This document shows positions 24,206 through 36,200 of a stretch of 64,000 nucleotides of DNA, one piece after another. Position 1 is the first letter of the stretch, and every line of letters starts with the position of its first letter. The translations under genes were made by a program, and so were the position numbers. This stretch comes from Bursaphelenchus xylophilus (Eukaryota > Nematoda > Chromadorea > Rhabditida > Aphelenchoididae): positions 10,163,291 through 10,227,290 of the forward strand of contig CAJFCV020000001.1 of assembly GCA_904066235.2 (NCBI GenBank), given 5' to 3'. The notes beneath the pieces were generated by a model. That model saw only the letters and a list, made by a program, of their open reading frames with translations, was not told where the DNA came from and did not search any database.

Positions 24206-27200
24206 TTAGAAGTACTTCTTCTGCCTGGTCACAGGAGTCAGCTGAAGATTCTGAGATGCCTCTGACTGGTTTCTTGTGACGGTAGCACTTCTAGTCGACG
24301 TGAATGTCCTTCTTACCACCATTTCCCGTTGATCCGGAGGTGATCCTCTCGTCAATGAGGTGTTTGATTCAGCTCGACTCAGGCTCGGTTCATGCTGGAG
24401 ACGTTGCAATCTGATCATCAGCTGGCTCCGTTCGCTTCTCACATTCTCCAGCTCACTTTTCACGTCTTCAGAGTACTTTTCCAGCTCCTTGCAGCGCTGT
24501 AAAAGTCCTTGAATGGTCCGATCATGTTGTTTTAGGAGTTGCTCCTCCTTTGCTTTGACGGCACGTTGAATCTGCCGTTCCTGTTCGTCCTTTCGACGGG
24601 CCTGGACTTTCTTGGTGTTGTCGTCGAGGAGTTCGTTCATTCTTCGCTCCAACGACTCACAGGTTTGCTTCCATTTGGACATTTCTCTCTCTTGTTGGTT
24701 GAGGGCTTGTCCGATCTGTCCTTTTTCGGCTAGAACTTCTCTCAAAGCGGCTTCTTTGCGACGGAGCTCTTCGTGAATCTAAAACACATAACAATAAACC
24801 AAATTCTTCAATATTTTCCAACTATTTCACTCTATACGACCAAAGAATCTCACACATCTTTCATCGTATAAAATGTCACTTTCCATATTTCAAGGCTTGA
24901 ATTCTTACCAATTTCTTGCTCTGTGTGAGTGCATCGAGTTCTAGTTGATTTCTGTGCATCTGATTTTTGTACTCCGACAGTTCAACTTGGATTTCATGAC
25001 GCTTCTTTCGAGTCTCCTCCAAATCTCGTTGCTGGTCCACTTTTTCGACCAAAAGTCGGTCGTTTTGTGCTCGGAGGTCATTGACTTCGTGTTGGAGCTC
25101 ACGTTCCTTCTGAAAACATCATTTTACTCATATAAACTCGAAATCAAAAACCAAAAAAAAAATATTTTTTTAGCCAACTACAACACCTGAACTCACCTTT
25201 TCAAAATAATTGATCCTATTCACCAAGTTCTGATTGTCGTTCTTCTCCTGTTTCAGTTGATTGAACAGTTCGTTATATCTGATTTCCGAGCGTTTCAGTC
25301 GTTGCTGGGCATCATCCAATTCCCGCCTCAGGCGATCCGAATTCTCGTCCATTCTTTTCAGGTCCTAAAATAATAAAACCGTAAAAATTATACCTAAAAC
25401 ACCCAAAAAATATTCCCTACGCCATTTTTAAAACACCTTGTATTCTCCAAAACAATTACGTTTTCAGTTTGAGATCTACGTATTCAGCTGTAAACGCAGT
25501 AATTATCCGCTCCTTTTAGCTCAATTACTCCCCTCCAGACAAAATAGACTACAAAATTTCGTTTTCAAACTTCACTATCTTACGACAACTTCCAAGAAAC
25601 TTCTGAAACAACTCTTATTCCATCTTAAATCCACCAAATTTCCCACCAAATCATCATTATATTATCCATGTCCCACCTATCCCCCCCCTAAATCAATTTT
25701 CTTACCGTAATCAGTCTTTCATTGTCGATTTTGAGTACTTTCACGTTGTCATCGATTCTTTTGGAGTCATTTAGTTTCTGAATCATTCGTTTATTCTCCC
25801 GTTCCATCGATCTATAATCCTCTTTCATCTCGTTGTACTCATTCGAAATCTTATTGAGTTCATGTTGTTGTGATTGAAGGCGTTCCCTGATTTCTTGGGC
25901 CTCCTTCTCGACTGTCTGGGATTGCTCGACCAATGTCTAAAACAATAAAAATTGTAACACATCATTTTAAGACCAATTTTTCAACTTTTACCTACTACAA
26001 TATCCGGAGGCCTAAAAAAGCTCCAAATTCCTTCAAACATCTCTTCAAAATCAAAAATAAAAAGCCGCGAACAAAATCTCACAGCGACAACACATTACGC
26101 AACTAAACATATCGAAAAACTACCTCTTGGAGATACTTTTCCACTAGTATATACTTCTTTTCTGTTGTGTGATATGCCGGCCATGAGTGCTGGATTGCCG
26201 GAATATGAGTGGCTGGTGGTAGCTAAAATCAAATGGGTGCTCACAACATCGAATAGTGTCACTTACAAAAAAATTACGACATCAAAAACTGATTTTTTCT
26301 AGAACAACATCGAAAACAGGTGTTTTTTGCGAAAAAGCAGTCTTTTAGATATAAAAAAACTAGATAAAGCTGCAAAAAGCTAATCTGTATATTCTCCATA
26401 CCTTATTCAAGTCCACAAGTCGTTGGTTTTCCCGCTGCGAGTCTTCAACGACCTGGCGCAGCCTATTTTGGCTTGACTCGGCGGTGTCAACCCGATCTTG
26501 TAATTTCTGAATCGTCTCTTTCAGACGGCCTTCTCGGACCTCGCATTCGAACACCAACTTCTTTAGGCGATCCAATTCATCCTAAAATCGCAACCTCATA
26601 AACATAATATCAACTTACAAATGCGGCATTTAATCTTCCCGTAGCCTCTTTCCTGGCCATTTCAGATGACAAAAATTGATTTTTTAGATGAGCGGCTTCA
26701 TTCTCCTTGTTCTTGAGATCATTTTCATGCTGTTTCTGGCTGGCTTGAAGAGAAATAAGCCGCATTCTCAACGAACTCAGTTCTAAATCAGCAAAATAAC
26801 CATGGATAATATAAAATTTCTCATTTTTGACACAATCAAATCTTTAATTTCATTTCTTACCTTCCAAAGCCGATTCGGTCTCTTGGATCTTGCTCTTTCC
26901 GTCCATTTCCCTCCGTTCCAGCTCCATCTTTATTTGTTTTAACTCGGCTTCTTGTTTTGCTATCCTCAATTCGAGCTGATTTCTCTCTTCTCCATTATGC
27001 TTTAGCTTCTGTTCGACCGTGATTCGGGTCTCTTCCAAGATTTCGATTATTTCCCGGGCATTCATGAGGAGCATTGAGGTTGATCGAGAGTCGATTGGGC
27101 GTTCTTCCACCTCCAGATCTGATGAAATTATAGTCGAATCGGCATGATGAGGGCTCGGAGAGCGAGATCTGTGGCTGGTGTGGGCTGAAATAAAAATTTT

Positions 27201-30200
27201 TAACTCAGAAATAAGTTTTTAATAGTTTAATATTTACCAAAATCCGGCATTTCTTTATCTACTACAATATAATTTTCACCGCATAGAATGTCGCCATCTA
27301 TCAAAACCTACTTTCCCATTACTCTACAGTCCAAATAAGATCAAAACAACCTAAACACTGTACAATTTCACCTATACGTAACCTACCAAAATGTGATCGT
27401 ATAAAATGTCCCCCAACCCCAAAAATGCATTCAAAACAACTCCTTACCGGCCAAACTTCCCACTCGTCTCGCATATCTCTCCAGATCGGTCCAATTGTCT
27501 TGCAATTCGTTCAATTTTCCCTTCAGAACATTCAAATCTCCCTTCAATTGATGATTTTCTCTCTCCGCGTTCTCCAATTTCTGGTTGTCCTTCTTGGTCT
27601 CAGACTTGAAGACTTCCAGCTCCTTGGTTGCAATTCTGTGTTCCTCATTCTTTGCTTTAATCTCACTTTCCAGTCTCTTTATCAAACTCGTTTTTTGGAC
27701 CATTTCCTTTTCCGTTTTCTCGATTTTTACGCAAATTTCTTCCAATTCCTTGGTCCTCTTGTCGCATTCTCTTTCCAAAAATTCTGCTCGTTCCTGTGCT
27801 TCTTTTAGGAGTTCAGACTGATTTGCGCTGGAAGTTTCAACTTCTCTTATTGTGGTTGATATTGAAGTTAACTCCGAGCGGGTTTCGACAAGCTGGCGTT
27901 CGATGGTGTGCTTCTGAAAATGAGCAAAACTTATTACAAACCCTTTCAGAAGCCTGCAGCTTCTTTTTCAATCATTTTCATCCACAAAATTCCAAATGAA
28001 ATCATATAATTTCAATTTTTCAAACTTTGGATGATCAACATCAAGTATAACATAATGTCACCTCCTTATACCCACAACTCGCGACTAAATCGTCCATCCC
28101 GGCTTAAACTAGACCCCACATTTACGACTAACACCAAATTCCAATCTCTTACCTCTTGGACGACATTATTGTAGGCCTGTTTTTGCTGTTCCGATACTCG
28201 ATTCAGCTCATCGATTCTGACATTCAAGCTTTTCAGGTCTCTCTTTGAAAGGCTTAGTTCATCCACAACACTATTAATCTCTTTGGTCTTCTCATTCACT
28301 TCATTTTGCAGCTTTTCCTTCAATTTTCCAAGTTCACTCAGCTGATTGTACGAATCCTTGAGCCTTTCTTCCATTCGATTGTTTTCTTCTCGCACTCTCA
28401 GGATTTCCTTTTCCAACTGGTCGTAACGGAGCTCCAAAAGAGAATTTTTCTCTGTTTCTAAAATTTTTGTATATAATCAATGCTTGATAACCTTACTCTA
28501 AAGTTCGGGCTTTACAAAATTTTAATTTCAAATCAAAACTTACGTCTAGAATATTTGCTTTCACTAGCTTCTAGGGCTTTCTCGAGATCCTGTACTCGAT
28601 GTTCAGAGTCATAGAGCCGAGTTTCCAGAGTTTTATTCTTTGAGGACACATCCGAGAGTTGATTCCTGAATGAGTTCTCTTCCTCCGATAATCTGGCACT
28701 CAGTGATTCTTTTTCTTCGCTAAAAAGCGCATAAAATTACCATTAACCACCTGAATAACCATAAAAATCACCAATACTTGACATTACCACCTACTACAGC
28801 ATAAAATCCTCCTTACTTTAGTTCATCCAGCTGTTTCCTTAGTTCCAGGACCAGCTCAGCCGCTTTCTTGTTCCTTGCTTCAACATCTAGCAGTCTTTCC
28901 CTCAGGTCATTTGCATTTTCCTCCGCTCTTTCTCGATTTTCGTCCGACCTTCTCAGTTTTTCATACAGTTCCTGGACATTTTGGTCATGTTCCCTTCGTA
29001 AACGGGCCAATTTCTCGTCATGGTCGGCTCGCTCATGATCCAAGGCCTGTGTGAGATCATTTACGTCTTTTTTGAGCTCGGAATTCTTTGACTTGAGCTG
29101 ATTAAATTGGAAATTAAAACCGGATGAGATTTCGGAAATGTGCAAATCCTTTTCGTGAATGGTTTCCTTGGCTTGTTTGAGTTGAAGAGAGGTTTCATTT
29201 AGGTCGATGCAAAGGCGTTCCTGCAAATATCATATAATTTAGGAATCAATATCTAATTTTCAGACCAGTTGAAATTTTTTTACAAGGAAAATTACTTCGA
29301 TGCGGTATGGAGTTACAGGTGGAGATACATATCAAAAAAATCGCAAATTTTTTCTGATTTAGAATGTGTAAAAATTAGCTGCCTAATTTTGTTTTGTAAG
29401 GGCGAAAAAATCCTCAGAACTTTTCTCGCAACACCACGCAAAGCCTTTTTGGCCAAGTTTTCACCAATTCAAAAGCCTTGTTTGGAGCTAACAAGGAAAG
29501 TACTTTTATGGGGGCTCCTACTTTTTGACGGGACATACCTCAAAAAATCAGAAAAAATGTGCTGATTGTCGTGGTGAAGGGCTTAAATCTCCGTAGGAGA
29601 TGAACTGAACAGCCAGAAAAGACATTTTTTATTTCGAAAAGCCTCTTAAATTATCTTTGAACATCCTTACTTGTATTTTACAGCAAAAATACAAAAAATA
29701 AAAAAAAATCACAAAAGGGAACTCGAACCCCCCTCCGCACAAACCCCAGTCTTCTGCGCAACCAACTGCGCCACTCACTCATCGGTTTCCCTGCCTTTCA
29801 AATCGTCTTTTATTCTTTCCTCTTGCGAATTTCAAAACTTTCGACGGCCAAAACATGCCAAAAAACCCAAAATGGGCAGCTAGGATTTATATATCCTTGA
29901 TCAGCACATTTTTTCTGATTTTTTGAGATATGTCCCGTCAAAAAGTAGGAGCCCCCATAAAAGTACTTTCCTTGTAAAGTAAACCCTGGCATCTTGACAA
30001 GCCCTACAATATCAAATTTTATTGTCTTAATAGTAGTTCCATTGTAAAAAAGGGGCATTTGCGTGGTGTTGCGAGAAAACTTCTGAGGATTTTTTCACCC
30101 TTACAAAACAAAATTGGGCAGCTAATTTTTACATGCTTTGAATCAGAAAAATTTTGCAATTTTTTGATATATGCCTCGACTGTAACTCTGCATCCCTTAG

Positions 30201-33200
30201 AAGTACTTTCCTTTTTAACTCAATTTATTTTATATACCCTACCTTCAAATTCTGAAGTGAATCCAGCTTCGTTTGCAGATCGATGATCTTCTTCTCGCTG
30301 TCCTCGCTGACGTCCGTTCTCGCCTTCTCCAACTGTTTTTGCAGTTGACTTTTTGCATTGAGGAACTGATTCCTTTGCTCTTCCAATTCCTCGGCCAAAG
30401 CGTCTCTCTGTCCAGCCAATTCCCGCAGCTGGCTTTTCAATTCAATTTCGTTTTTGTGGAACGCATCAAAATCCATATTTTGGCGGGACAGCTAAACAAA
30501 GCCATTAAAAATTTGCCAAAAAACATAAAAATTTTCAAATTTTACCTACTACAATATAACCAAACCCAATTTTTTTGTCAAAAAAACAAAAACTATTACC
30601 TCCGTCTCAACCTCGACAATTCTCTTATTGTAGGCTTTGTTTCTCATCTGTTCTTCGTTTAGCATCGCCAAAGTCGATCTATTTTCACTTCTGAGGGACT
30701 CATTTTCCACCCAAATGTCTTGAAATCTCTGCTCCAAATCTTGCAAAGCCAGTTGATTATTCCATAATTCGGTGGATTTCTGTGTGTTCTCGGTTTCAAT
30801 AACCTCCAGACGAGTTGTTATCTAAAAAAATCAAAATTTATTCAAAAAATTTCAAAAATCATCATTTTTTTCCTAAAATAAGGTAAAAAATTGCCCAAAA
30901 AGCAGTTCAAATTATATCAAACTACTTTCAAAATTTTCCGAATCCAATATCACTTACTTTTTCGTACTGTCCACTAAACATCTCCGCTTCAGCTTTCGAC
31001 TTTTTGAGTTCTTTCTCCAACTGGCTTACTTTTTTCGCATTTTCCGTGGATTCCAAGGCTTTTGCTGAAAAAATCAAGCCTTTATCCCATTCAAACCGTA
31101 TCCATCACCAATATGATTCAATTACCCACCTTTATAAGTCGAAACCTCCTGATCCGAGAGTGTTTTTGTCTCCAAAATCTCGGTTCTTAGCCTTGTAATC
31201 GTCTCATTTGATTCCAATTTCTCAGCTTGGAAGTTGGCGTTCTCTCGCGACAGCTAAAATAAATTCATAAGTATCTCAAAGTGTATTTTCAACATTCTAT
31301 TTGATAATAAATTACCTGATCAATATGTTCTTCCTGTTTTTTGATCATTTCATTTTGTTCGTTCAGCTCTCGATCCAAGGCTGCGATTGTAATTTCCTTG
31401 GTCTCTAGCTCTTCCTTAAGTGAGTTAATACGTTCTTCGTGAGTCTTCTGAACTTTTTTGGCATTGGAGAGGTCAGTTTCTAAAAATAAAACACAGAATT
31501 CGACATCTTTTTGATATATTACACTTGACAAAAAAAAAAATAAAAATCTCTCGAAAATCTCCCCTTGCCATATCCTGGATCAAAATTTTAACTTCCTTAC
31601 AATTAATTTCACCCCTCATACCACTCTAAAACTACCAAAACCATAACTTACGAAGCTGCTGAATCTCCCTTTTCAGTGCATTCACTTCCACATTGGCATC
31701 GACCAATTGCAGCTGAACTTTTTGGAGTTCTGCCCTCGTCTCTTCTGTAATTTGTCTCTGGGTATTTACTCTTTCATCGGCCCGTTTTTCAATCTCCCCA
31801 ATCTCATCAGTGATTTTATTCTGCCTCGAATTCCATTCAGTTTCCAACCTCCGTCTCTGTTCTGTCATTTGTCGTTGAAATGAGCCCCTCTCTTCTTCCA
31901 ACTTCTTATTCAAATCCGAAATTGTAAATCGGAGTCCTTCTTTGTCTATTTCAAGAGAATTCACGCGTTCTTTCAACTTTTTCAGCAACTTTTCTTTCTC
32001 CGACAGATCCGACTCCCTAAAACAAGGTCCAAATCAAAATTTCAAATTAAGACAGATCCAAAACTATACGAAAAGTTTATCTTACAATCTGGTCTTGGTC
32101 TGTTGTTCAGTTTGGAGCTGTTTTTCGATTGATTTTTTATCGGCCAACGCGGTTTTCAGTTGACTTTCCAAGCCGTCGGCTCTTCTTTTTTCACTGCCTG
32201 CCCTTGTTTCCACCGTTTCTAGCTGATCTTCCAGTCGATTTAGCGTCGTTCTGACAGCTCTGACAACGTCATGAGGATTCGAGTCTACATCATCTACAAA
32301 AAATTATATTAAATAGAAAAATTTATATTATTTTAGACAAGTTTTAAAAATTTTACCTCCAGAAACTGAATTTCCAATATTTGGGAGCTTGATAATTCGT
32401 CTGATGGCATCATCAACCCGCTCCTTTTGCTCTGAGATGTGTTTCAATTGGCTTTCCAATGACAAATTTCGTCGATGTCCGTCCAATTTTTCATTTTCCA
32501 GTTCAGAGTTCTTTTGCATCACCTAAAATGACAAAAAACCCGTAGAAAAATCCCGTAATTGTTAACCAAACTATTTTTAGATAAAAGTCTGAATCTAATA
32601 GTAAACTTTACTCACCATTTCATATTGTTTTAGGACCTCAGCCCGGACTTGTTCAGCGTCGAAAATCTGACTTGTCCTCTGGTTAACGAATCCTTCGATC
32701 ATCGTTTTGATGCCTTCAAACATGAATGGAAGTGCTGGGTTGCTTTTAAAACGTAATGCGTCATCGTTCAGAGTCTTCATCTAAAAAAATTGTCAAAAAT
32801 TTATGCTTCCAATTTATATTATCCATGATGGCCGAAAATTTTTTGTTGAAAAAATATGATTTCTCACCATTTTCTGGATCGATTGGACTTCAAACCTGAG
32901 CTCGCGAAGTTTCAAATTCCATGCTTGAAGCTGCACTTGATTTTCCTGCAAAAATTATATTGCAGTAGGCATAAACGTTCAAAAAGTAATACTTTTCATC
33001 CCAAATATTCTTCGAAGTACTATAAAAACTATATAAACCTACATTCCAAACATTGCGATTCAAAAAGAAATCAAATTCAAAACCACTTACATGTTCAAGA
33101 TGCCGCTTTTTATCTTCGAGACCAATCTTTTCGGCTTGAAGGCGTGAACAATTATTTTGAACTTCTTTTAACTGCTGCTGTAGGTTCGTATTTGCATTCA

Positions 33201-36200
33201 GCACACTCCATAGCTGCTGGCTCATCATCGACGACATACTTTCAACCAATTTCTCGCTAAACACAAAACAGTTTTTTTTAATGCTACATGAAGGTTAAAA
33301 TAACATTTTTTCACCCCGAACTCGGCATAAAACGCCGTAAAAACTTCTCGGATCAGAGACAAAAGGCTCAGCCCTTTTCTAAAAACAAATGCGCAAAAAA
33401 TGCGGGAGAACTTACCGCGCGGCGTCGTCCTTTTCGAATTGTCTCCTCAGATCTTCGTTTATTCCTCGATAGGTTCGTCCGTAATAGATGGGCAATCGTC
33501 CGTGCGGGTCCAGCTCTTCCAAATCTTCTTCCATTCTGAAATTAAAATAGTTTATAATCGAATTTACTAAAAATAAAGGGCCTTTTTAGCAAGAATTATA
33601 TTATACAAAGTGGAGCTGAAAAAATGGTGATAAAAAGAGAATGCCAAAGGTTTTACTAGGTAAAATACGGGAAATATAGCTCTATGAGACCTATATAGTT
33701 TACCTGAAAATAAAAAAACGCATATTTTCGAAAGATTTTTATATTGCACTGGGCCCAATACAAAAACTCATTTTCCATGCCTTGCAGAACATGGAAAACC
33801 TGTTGGGTTGGAGGGCTCACTAATACAATAATCTTTATCATAAATGCAACGTCTTTTAGAAACAAAATTCATCTAAAAAACCAAATCCTTATCAATAAAT
33901 CAACAACTTACTCCACCCGTCGATGACCCGCTGTTGCCGGGCGTTGAACGCCACTGGTGGACGGTCGACTAAAACTAATCTCCTCTATTCGGTCCAATGC
34001 CTCTAATGAACGATGCCTCCGACCGGTACCCGACTTCGGACTGGTTAATTCGGACAGACTTTCGGCTTCGTGTTGTCTGAGATTCCGCAATTTATCCTGA
34101 ACCCATTCGATCATTTCCCGGTACCGACGCTGTTCTTCAACACCCGCTTCGATGCGGCGTCGATAATAGTGGAGGTCCGACCCGAATCGGTGGAGATCTG
34201 AAAGTCAAAATTAGATTTTTATGTTGTACATGGTGTAAAAAGCAAAAATCGGGAAATTTGTAGAATTTTGGACATCATAAGGACTGAAATGGCAAAATAC
34301 GTTACGGCAGACGTGCCATAGTATTATTTACAACAAAGAATCCAAGAAAAAATGTTTCACCATCTTGTAATAAAAAAAATTTTAAAATTCTCTAGGTCTT
34401 GATGGATAAATTGGCAAAAAATTGCTCTACAGAGTAAGATACAGCTATAACTACAGAAACAATTACTCCCATCACCTTTCTCCTCGAAGCTCGCAAACAA
34501 AAATTTCTTTATCTCTCCCAATAAATCCGTCGTGACTGACTTTTTAGTGGATTTTCCAAAAAATCCGTCATTTCCCCCAAAATTTTAAAGTACGTGTCTC
34601 ACCAAGCCAGAGAATGTTTTTTCCTCCAACAGCTAAGTTTTTCGCGGCGGGACGCGCGCCCAATGGGCGTGCCACTAAAAATAAAAATATTTTTCCAAAT
34701 AAAATTGATGTTGAACTGTAAAACTGATGTTTGAATGGAGTTTCCACCAGGTAAGTAAGATTTTATACCTATTTGAGCTTGAAAATACTATAATTGTTCT
34801 TAGTTGTCCAATTTTTTCTTAGTTTTCGCAATATTACGTTATTTTGCGGACAGATCAAGATTGCCAACGGAGAATTTCAGTTTTTTTGGATATAATTTCA
34901 GGAATACACGCAAAATGGGCCATCCCAACACCGGAATCTCCTCCAATGCCATGAACATCACGAACTCCTTCTCCAAAGGTGATTTTTTGGTATGTTGTTT
35001 TAGTTTATTATTCCATTATTTATTTAGATTTTAGGTAAATCTCTTCGTATTTATCGATGCTGAAGCCTCACGCCTCGTCCGGTACAACAATCGCCCTACC
35101 TTCTCTTCGGGCGAAATCCGGATTTCGTTCCGTGATTCTACCCGGAGAATTGATCATGAACGATGGTTCAACGCTCCCACTTCACCCATTACTGATCCCA
35201 TACGGCCCTCTTTAGGGCCACATTTCTCTGATATTGAACCTTTGGATGTAAATAAAGATTTTTTTGTAGATTGCAATACAAGATTTTCAGAGCATGTAAA
35301 TCCTTTCTGAAGGAAGGGTTTTTATGAAGGTTTAGACCTGAAACTGTCTATAAAACAAAATGTAAACCACCATAAATACGATAAAGTCGAACAAAAATAG
35401 TTATTTATAAAAGTAAAATAATATAAGCGTAATATGTGGCCCTAAAGAGGGCCGTATGGGATCAGTAATGGCTGAAGTGGGAGCGTTGAACCATCGTTCA
35501 TGATCAATTCTCCGGGTAGAATCACACGGAACGAAATCCGAATCTCGCCAGAAGAGAAGGTGGGGCGATTGTTGTACCGGACGAGGCGTGAGGCTTCAGC
35601 ATCGATAAATACGAAGAGATTTACCTAAAATCTAAATAAAAATGGAATAATAAACTAAAACAACATACCAATGCGTTCAAAAATCACCTTTGGAGAAGGA
35701 GTTCGTGATATTCATGGCATTGGAGGAGATTCCGGTGTTGGGATGGCCCATTTTGCGTGTATTCCTGAAATTATATCCAAGAAAAACTGAAATTCTCCGT
35801 TGCCAATCTTGATCTGTCCGCAAAATAACGTAATATTGCGAAAACTAAGAAAAAATTGGACAACTAAGAACAATTATAGTATTTTCAAGCTCAAATAGGT
35901 ATAAAATCTTGCTTACCTGGTGGAAACTCCATTCAAACATCAGTTTTACAGTTCAACATCAATTTTATTTGGAAAAATATTTTTATTTTCAGTGGCACGC
36001 CCATTGGGCGCGCGTCCCGCCGCGAAAAACTTAGCTGTTGGAGGAAAAAACATTCTCTGGCTTGGTGAGACACGTACTTTAAAACACGATTTCTGAGTCA
36101 CTGAATCAGCCGCCAATTGGGCCTGGACATAGAAAAAAATCGATTTTGAGTTTTTTGTTTTAAAATGACCGTAGACATCCAGTAAACATATGGCTGAAAT

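Larger units (their letters stand above)
29283..30214. mobile_element. MITE of the CAAGGAAAGTAC family in an intron, interrupted by a second copy
   Basis: The left end CAAGGAAAATTACTTCGATG and the right end (reverse complement of about 30,060-30,214) pair over roughly 150 bp, including TAGCTGCCYAATTTTGTTTTGTAAGGG and TTCTCGCAACACCACGC. TTA flanks both sides. The sequence is related to 21,678-22,247. A younger element sits at 29,492-29,974, so the original was about 450 bp. It lies in the intron between exons 30491-30243 and 29220-28817 of the coiled-coil gene. Confidence 0.78.
34589..36078. mobile_element. Palindromic TTAA transposon whose arms carry histone H2B pseudogenes
   Basis: The element begins AGTACGTGTCTCACC and ends in its reverse complement. 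It is flanked by TTAA (34,585-34,588 and 36,079-36,082). The two arms, 34,589-35,224 and 35,433-36,078, are about 640 bp each and nearly identical in reverse complement. They enclose a loop of about 208 bp. Each arm holds a gene-like unit related to histone H2B, with introns. No transposase is present. The AGTACG terminus is shared with the Hsp90-fragment element at 6,618-7,985, so both are probably non-autonomous members of one group. Long-arm palindromes flanked by TTAA resemble the PALTTAA repeats described in C. elegans. Confidence 0.85.
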
